Below, in pieces: positions 58,136-64,000 of a DNA stretch of 64,000 bases; the first letter of the stretch is position 1; each line of letters starts with the position of its first letter. The notes under the pieces were generated by a model, which worked only from the letters and a program-made list of their open reading frames with translations, had not been told where the DNA came from and made no database searches. The translations under genes were made by a program, and so were the position numbers. Source of the stretch: Apostichopus japonicus (lineage: Eukaryota > Echinodermata > Holothuroidea > Aspidochirotida > Stichopodidae); assembly GCF_037975245.1 (NCBI RefSeq), contig NC_092576.1:11895111-11959110 (forward strand), written 5' to 3'.

Positions 58136-58537
58136 GATGTGAGGGGATGTGAGGGGGATGTGAGGGGATGTGAGGGGATGTGAGGGGATGTGAGGGGATG
58201 TGAGGGGATGTGAGGGGATGTGAGGGGATGTGAGGGGATGTGAGGGGATGTGAGGGGATGTGAGGGGATGTGAGGGGATGTGAGGGGATGTGAGGGGATG
58301 TGAGGGGATGTGAGGGGATGTGAGGGGATGTGAGGGGATGTGAGGGGATGTGAGGGGATGTGAGGGGATGTGAGGGGATGTGAGGGGATGTGAGGGGATG
58401 TGAGGGGATGTGAGGGGATGTGAGGGGATGTGAGGGGATGTGAGGGGATGTGAGGGGATGTGAGGGGATGTGAGGGGATGTGAGGGGATGTGAGGGGATG
58501 TGAGGGGATGTGAGGGGATGTGAGGGGATGTGAGGGG
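58136..58537. repeat. VNTR array 25 (10-bp units only)
   Basis: About 402 bp with a five-G junction after unit 1. Next spacer about 1,632 bp; right-flank tttgga. Confidence 0.97.
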
Positions 58538-60169
58538 AGAGCCTTATAACTGATCAAATATGGTTCAAATAAGACACTTCTCAAAATTCAGTTTGGACGC
58601 ATATTTCGGATTCCCGTAGCTTATAAGTTGCTTTTCTTGAAGTTTCAAATGGCATTGTTTGGAATTTTATGCCCTTAAAATATTCAAATCAAGTTCGAAA
58701 TTTGGTCATAATAAATAGTCCATTTTTGCAACAATGGGACGGATTATGAGATTATTATTGACTGGCAGGTAATCAGACGGGCGTCAGCGATCCCACGCAT
58801 GATTTTGGAAAGAAATAAAAAAGTCACGATTTTGGCCAAAATTGAGGAAAATCATAAGGGTTTAGCCTTACAAAATGATCAAATTTGGCCCAAAAATGAC
58901 ACTTCTCAAATTTCAGTTTGGACGCATATTTCGGATTCCCGTAGCTTATAAGCTGCTTTTCTTGAAGTTTAAAGTCACATTGTACGGCATTTACGCCCTC
59001 TAAATATTCAAAACATGTTCGAAATTTCGTAATAATAAATAGTCCATTTTTGCAACAATGGGACGGATTATGGGATTTTTATTGACTGGCAGGTAATCAG
59101 ACGGGCGCCAGCGATCCCACACATGAGTTTGGAAAGAAATAAAAAAGTCACTATTTTGGGCAAAATTGAGAAAAATCATAAGAGTTTAGCCTTACAAAAT
59201 GATCAAATTTGACCCAAAAATGACACTTCTCAAATTTCAGTTTGGACGCATATTTCGGATTCCCGTAGCTTATAAGTTGCTTTTTTTTGAAGTTTAAAGT
59301 CACATTGTACGGCATTTACGCCCTCTTAATATTCAAATCAAGTTTGAAATTTTAACATAATAAATAGTCCATTTTTGCAACAATGGGACGGATTATGAGA
59401 TTATTATTGACTGGCAGGTAATCAGACGGGCGCCAGCGATCCCACGCATGATTTTGGAAAGAAATAAAAAAGTCACGATTTTTGCCAAAATTGAGGAAAA
59501 TCATAAGGGTTTAGCCTTACAAAATGATCAAATTTGGCCCAAAAATGACACTTCTCAAATTTCAGTTTGGACGCATATTTCGGATTCCCGTAGCATATAA
59601 GCTGCCTTTCTTGAAGTTTAAAGTGGCATTGTACGGCATTTACGCCCTCTTAATATTCAAAACATGTTCGAAATTTCGTAATAATAAATAGTCCATTTTT
59701 GCAACAATGGGACGGATTATGGGATTATTATTGACTGGCAGGTAATCAGACGGGCGCCAGCGATCCCACGCATGAGTTTGGAAAGAAATAAAAAAGTCAC
59801 GATTTTGGCCAAAATTGAAAAAAATCATAAGGGTTTAGCCTTACAAAATGATCAAATTTGGCCCCAAAATGACACTTCTCAAATTTCAGTTGGGACGCAT
59901 ATTTCGGATTCCCGTAGCTTATAAGCTGCTTTTCTTGAAGTTTAAAGTGGCATTGTACGGCATTTACGCCTTCTTAATATTCAAAACATGTTCGAAATTT
60001 CGTAATAATAAATAGTACATTTTTGCAGCAATGGGACGGATAAAGAGAATATTATTGACTGGCAGGTAATTAAAAGGGCGCCAACGATCCCACGCATGTG
60101 TTTGGAAAGAAATAATAAAGATAACGATTTTTGACAAATTTGAGACAAAACAAAAGAATGCTCTCGTTT

Positions 60170-61313
60170 GATGTGAGGGGATGTGAGGGGATGTGAGGGG
60201 ATGTGAGGGGATGTGAGGGGATGTGAGGGGATGTGAGGGGATGTGAGGGGATGTGAGGGGATGTGAGGGGATGTGAGGGGATGTGAGGGGATGTGAGGGG
60301 ATGTGAGGGGATGTGAGGGGATGTGAGGGGATGTGAGGGGATGTGAGGGGATGTGAGGGGATGTGAGGGGATGTGAGGGGATGTGAGGGGATGTGAGGGG
60401 ATGTGAGGGGATGTGAGGGGATGTGAGGGGATGTGAGGGGATGTGAGGGGATGTGAGGGGATGTGAGGGGATGTGAGGGGATGTGAGGGGATGTGAGGGG
60501 ATGTGAGGGGATGTGAGGGGATGTGAGGGGATGTGAGGGGATGTGAGGGGATGTGAGGGGATGTGAGGGGATGTGAGGGGATGTGAGGGGATGTGAGGGG
60601 ATGTGAGGGGATGTGAGGGGATGTGAGGGGATGTGAGGGGATGTGAGGGGATGTGAGGGGATGTGAGGGGATGTGAGGGGATGTGAGGGGATGTGAGGGG
60701 ATGTGAGGGGATGTGAGGGGATGTGAGGGGATGTGAGGGGGATGTGAGGGGATGTGAGGGGGATGTGAGGGGATGTGAGGGGGATGTGTGTGAGGGGATG
60801 TGTGTGAGGGGATGTGTGTGAGGGGATGTGTGTGAGGGGATGTGTGTGAGGGGATGTGTGTGAGGGGATGTGAGGGGATGTGTGTGAGGGGATGTGAGGG
60901 GATGTGTGTGAGGGGATGTGAGGGGATGTGTGTGAGGGGATGTGTGTGAGGGGATGTGTGTGAAGGGATGTGTGTGAGGGGATGTGTGTGAGGGGATGTG
61001 TGTGAGGGGATGTGTGTGAGGGGATGTGTGTGAGGGGATGTGTGTGAGGGGATGTGTGTGAGGGGATGTGTGTGAGGGGATGTGTGTGAGGGGATGTGTG
61101 TGAGGGGATGTGTGTGAGGGGATGTGTGTGAGGGGATGTGTGTGAGGGGATGTGTGTGAGGGGATGTGTGTGAGGGGATGTGTGTGAGGGGATGTGTGTG
61201 AAGGGATGTGTGTGAGGGGATGTGTGTGAGGGGATGTGTGTGAGGGGATGTGTGTGAGGGGATGTGTGTGAGGGGATGTGTGTGAGGGGATGTGTGTGAG
61301 GGGATGTGATGGG
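60170..61313. repeat. VNTR array 26 (largest complete array)
   Basis: About 1,144 bp with no cytosine on the plus strand: 10-bp units to about 60,785, then mainly 14-bp units with isolated 10-bp units and two gaaggg variants, ending gatgtgatgg. Next spacer about 1,734 bp; right-flank tatgga. The left flank has the ctctcgtttgatg variant. Confidence 0.97.
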
Positions 61314-63047
61314 AGAGCCTTATAACTGATCAAATATGGTTCAAATAAGACACTTCTCAAAATTCAGTTTGGACGCATATTTCGGATTCCCGTAGCTTAT
61401 AAGTTGCTTTTCTTGAAGTTTCAAATGGCATTGTATGGAATTTTATGCCCTTAAGATATTCAAATCAAGTTCGAAATTTGGTCATAATAAATAGTCCATT
61501 TTTGCAACAATGGGACGGATTATGAGATTATTATTGACTGGCAGGTAATCAGACGGGCGTCAGCGATCCCACGCATGATTTTGGAAAGAAATAAAAAAGT
61601 CACGATTTTGGCCAAAATTGAGGAATATCATAAGGGTTTAGCCTTACAAACTGATCAAATTTGGCCCAAAAATGACACTTCTCAAATTTCAGTTTGGACG
61701 CATATTTCGGATTCCCGTAGCTTATAAGCTGCTTTTCTTGAAGTTTAAAGTCACATTGTACGGCATTTACGCCCTCTAAATATTCAAAACATGTTCGAAA
61801 TTTCGTAATAATAAATAGTCCATTTTTGCAACAATGGGACGGATTATGGGATTTTTATTGACTGGCAGGTAATCAGACGGGCGCCAGCGATCCCACGCAT
61901 GAGTTTGGAAAGAAATAAAAAAGTCACTATTTTGGCCAAAATTGAAGAAAATCATAAGAGTTTAGCCTTACAAAATGATCAAATTTGACCCAAAAATGAC
62001 ACTTCTCAAATTTCAGTTTGGACGCATATTTCGGATTCCCGTAGCTTATAAGTTGCTTTTTTTGAAGTTTAAAGTCACATTGTACGGCATTTACGCCCTC
62101 TTAATATTCAAATCAAGTTTGAAATTTTAACATAATAAATAGTCCATTTTTGCAACAATGGGACGGATTATGGGATTTTTATTGACTGGCAGGTAATCAG
62201 ACGGGCGCCAGCGATCCCACGCATGAGTTTGGAAAGAAATAAAAAAGTCACTATTTTGGGCAAAATTGAGAAAAATCATAAGAGTTTAGCCTTACAAAAT
62301 GATCAAATTTGACCCAAAAATGACACTTCTCAAATTTCAGTTTGGACGCATATTTCGGATTCCCGTAGCTTATAAGTTGCTTTTCTTGAAGTTTAAAGTC
62401 ACATTGTACGGCATTTACGCCCTCTTAATATTCAAATCAAGTTTGAAATTTTAACATAATAAATAGTCCATTTTTGCAACAATGGGACGGATTATGGGAT
62501 TATTATTGACTGGCAGGTAATCAGACGGGCGCCAGCGATCCCACGCATGAGTTTGGAAAGAAATAAAAAAGTCACTAGTTTGGGCAAAATTGAAAAAATC
62601 ATAAGGGTGTAGCCTTACAAAATGATCAAATTTGACCCCAAAATGACACTTCTCAAATTTCAGAAATAAAAAAGTCACGATTTTGGCCAAAATTGAGAAA
62701 AGTCATAAGGGTTTAGCCTTACAAAATGATCAAATTTGGCCTCAAAATGACACTTCTCAAATTTCAGTTTGGACGCATATTTCGGATTCCCGTAGCTTAT
62801 AAGCTGCTTTTCTTGAAGTTTAAAGTGGCATTGTACGGCATTTACGCCCTCTTAATATTCAAAACATGTTCGAAATTTCGTAATAATAAATAGTACATTT
62901 TTGCAGCAATGGGACGGATAAAGAGAATATTATTGACTGGCAGGTAATTAAAAGGGCGCCAACGATCCCACGCATGTGTTTGGAAAGAAATAATAAAGAT
63001 AACGATTTTTGACAAATTTGAGACAAAACAAAAGAATGCTCTCGTTT

Positions 63048-64000
63048 GATGTGAGGGGATGTGAGGGGATGTGAGGGGATGTGAGGGGATGTGAGGGGAT
63101 GTGAGGGGATGTGAGGGGATGTGAGGGGATGTGAGGGGATGTGAGGGGATGTGAGGGGATGTGAGGGGATGTGAGGGGATGTGAGGGGATGTGAGGGGAT
63201 GTGAGGGGATGTGAGGGGATGTGAGGGGATGTGAGGGGATGTGAGGGGATGTGAGGGGATGTGAGGGGATGTGAGGGGATGTGAGGGGATGTGAGGGGAT
63301 GTGAGGGGATGTGAGGGGATGTGAGGGGATGTGAGGGGATGTGAGGGGATGTGAGGGGATGTGAGGGGATGTGAGGGGATGTGAGGGGATGTGAGGGGAT
63401 GTGAGGGGATGTGAGGGGATGTGAGGGGATGTGAGGGGATGTGAGGGGATGTGAGGGGATGTGAGGGGATGTGAGGGGATGTGAGGGGATGTGAGGGGAT
63501 GTGAGGGGATGTGAGGGGATGTGAGGGGATGTGAGGGGATGTGAGGGGATGTGAGGGGATGTGAGGGGATGTGAGGGGATGTGAGGGGATGTGAGGGGAT
63601 GTGAGGGGGATGTGAGGGGATGTGAGGGGATGTGAGGGGATGTGTGTGAGGGGATGTGTGTGAGGGGATGTGTGTGAGGGGATGTGTGTGAGGGGATGTG
63701 TGTGAGGGGATGTGTGTGAGGGGATGTGTGTGAGGGGATGTGTGTGAGGGGATGTGTGTGAGGGGATGTGAGGGGATGTGTGTGAGGGGATGTGTGTGAG
63801 GGGATGTGTGTGAGGGGATGTGTGTGAGGGGATGTGTGTGAGGGGATGTGTGTGAGGGGATGTGTGTGAGGGGATGTGTGTGAGGGGATGTGTGTGAGGG
63901 GATGTGTGTGAGGGGATGTGTGTGAGGGGATGTGTGTGAGGGGATGTGTGTGAGGGGATGTGTGTGAGGGGATGTGTGTGAGGGGATGTGTGTGAGGGGA
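63048..64000. repeat. VNTR array 27 (runs off the window)
   Basis: At least 953 bp: 10-bp units to about 63,638, then 14-bp units to the end of the window. The left flank shares ctctcgtttgatg with array 26. Confidence 0.97.

Larger units (their letters stand above)
21577..64000. repeat. Composite satellite: 322-326 bp monomer with embedded G-rich VNTR arrays
   Basis: Tandem copies of one AT-rich monomer can be phased on cacttctcaaatttcag. Successive starts at 22,018, 22,343, 23,751, 24,077, 24,399, 24,723 and 24,827 give steps of about 322-326 bp, one step of 104 bp (a shared 220-bp deletion), and long steps where a VNTR sits inside the monomer. Conserved blocks include tttcggattcccgtagc, a palindromic agcttataagct, ttattgactggcaggtaat and gatcccacgcatg. 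VNTRs always sit between ctctcttttgatg and agagccttataactgatc. Array density and identity are high from about 22.9 kb on and lower at the left edge. The block runs off the right end. Location at a centromere, pericentromere or subtelomere is possible but not shown. Confidence 0.97.

Noticed and set aside
22540-61360. Long minus-strand reading frames (up to 459 codons) rich in Ser, His, Pro, Thr across the VNTRs
   Set aside because: The repeat unit has no stop codon in any minus-strand frame. Frames begin and end in satellite monomer, and the exit frame varies with array length, so no single product is conserved. They are artefacts, not a secreted or antifreeze-like protein family.
22881-64000. 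CRISPR array
   Set aside because: The long repeats with regular spacing are satellite monomers and VNTR units. Spacers are near-identical to each other, there are no cas genes, and the DNA is clearly eukaryotic.
22881-64000. Telomeric or interstitial telomere repeat
   Set aside because: The G-rich unit is GGGGATGTGA, not TTAGGG or a known telomere variant, and no TTAGGG array is present.

Overview
The window is eukaryotic nuclear DNA. It holds 21 short exons joined by GT-AG introns, tRNA-derived SINEs, (TA)n microsatellites, and a large satellite block. The gene and the SINE types fit a marine invertebrate deuterostome, most plausibly an echinoderm. That placement is an inference from the gene family and repeat style; nothing in the window proves a species.

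Region 1 (1-16,989, + strand) is the 3' part of one large gene for a tandem-repeat, K+-channel-like cyclic-nucleotide-gated channel (CNGK / tetraKCNG type). I joined the 21 exons by hand. They form one open frame of 1,017 codons plus a stop at 16,987-16,989, with every splice phase consistent. The visible protein starts at segment S3 of one channel repeat, runs through S4-S5-pore-S6-C-linker-cyclic-nucleotide-binding domain (CNBD), passes a Ser/Asn/Pro-rich linker, and then contains a second complete S1-to-CNBD repeat. Both pores carry GYG. In the four-repeat CNGK family these would be repeats 3 and 4, with repeats 1-2 and the start codon upstream of the window. The penultimate CNBD keeps the canonical phosphate-binding residues and the last one has lost them. 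This agrees with the published behaviour of sea-urchin CNGK, in which a single site (repeat 3) controls gating.

Region 2 (16,990 to about 21,576) is the 3' UTR and intergenic DNA. It has three AATAAA signals, (TA)n and poly-T tracts, and no further gene that I can support.

Region 3 (about 21,577 to 64,000, continuing off the end) is a composite satellite of about 42 kb. A 322-326 bp AT-rich monomer is tandemly repeated. At one fixed point in every third to sixth monomer there is a G-rich variable-number tandem repeat (VNTR) of 10-bp (GGGGATGTGA) and 14-bp (GGGGATGTGTGTGA) units. I count 27 such arrays, from about 55 bp to more than 1.1 kb, about 13 kb in total. Spacers between arrays fall into discrete classes (about 763, 983, 1,307, 1,410, 1,632 and 1,734 bp). 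These are explained by adding whole monomers and by one shared 220-bp deletion. Arrays have a fixed polarity, and the variant of the flanking monomer is linked to how the array ends. The long minus-strand reading frames across the arrays are a by-product of stop-free repeats, not genes.
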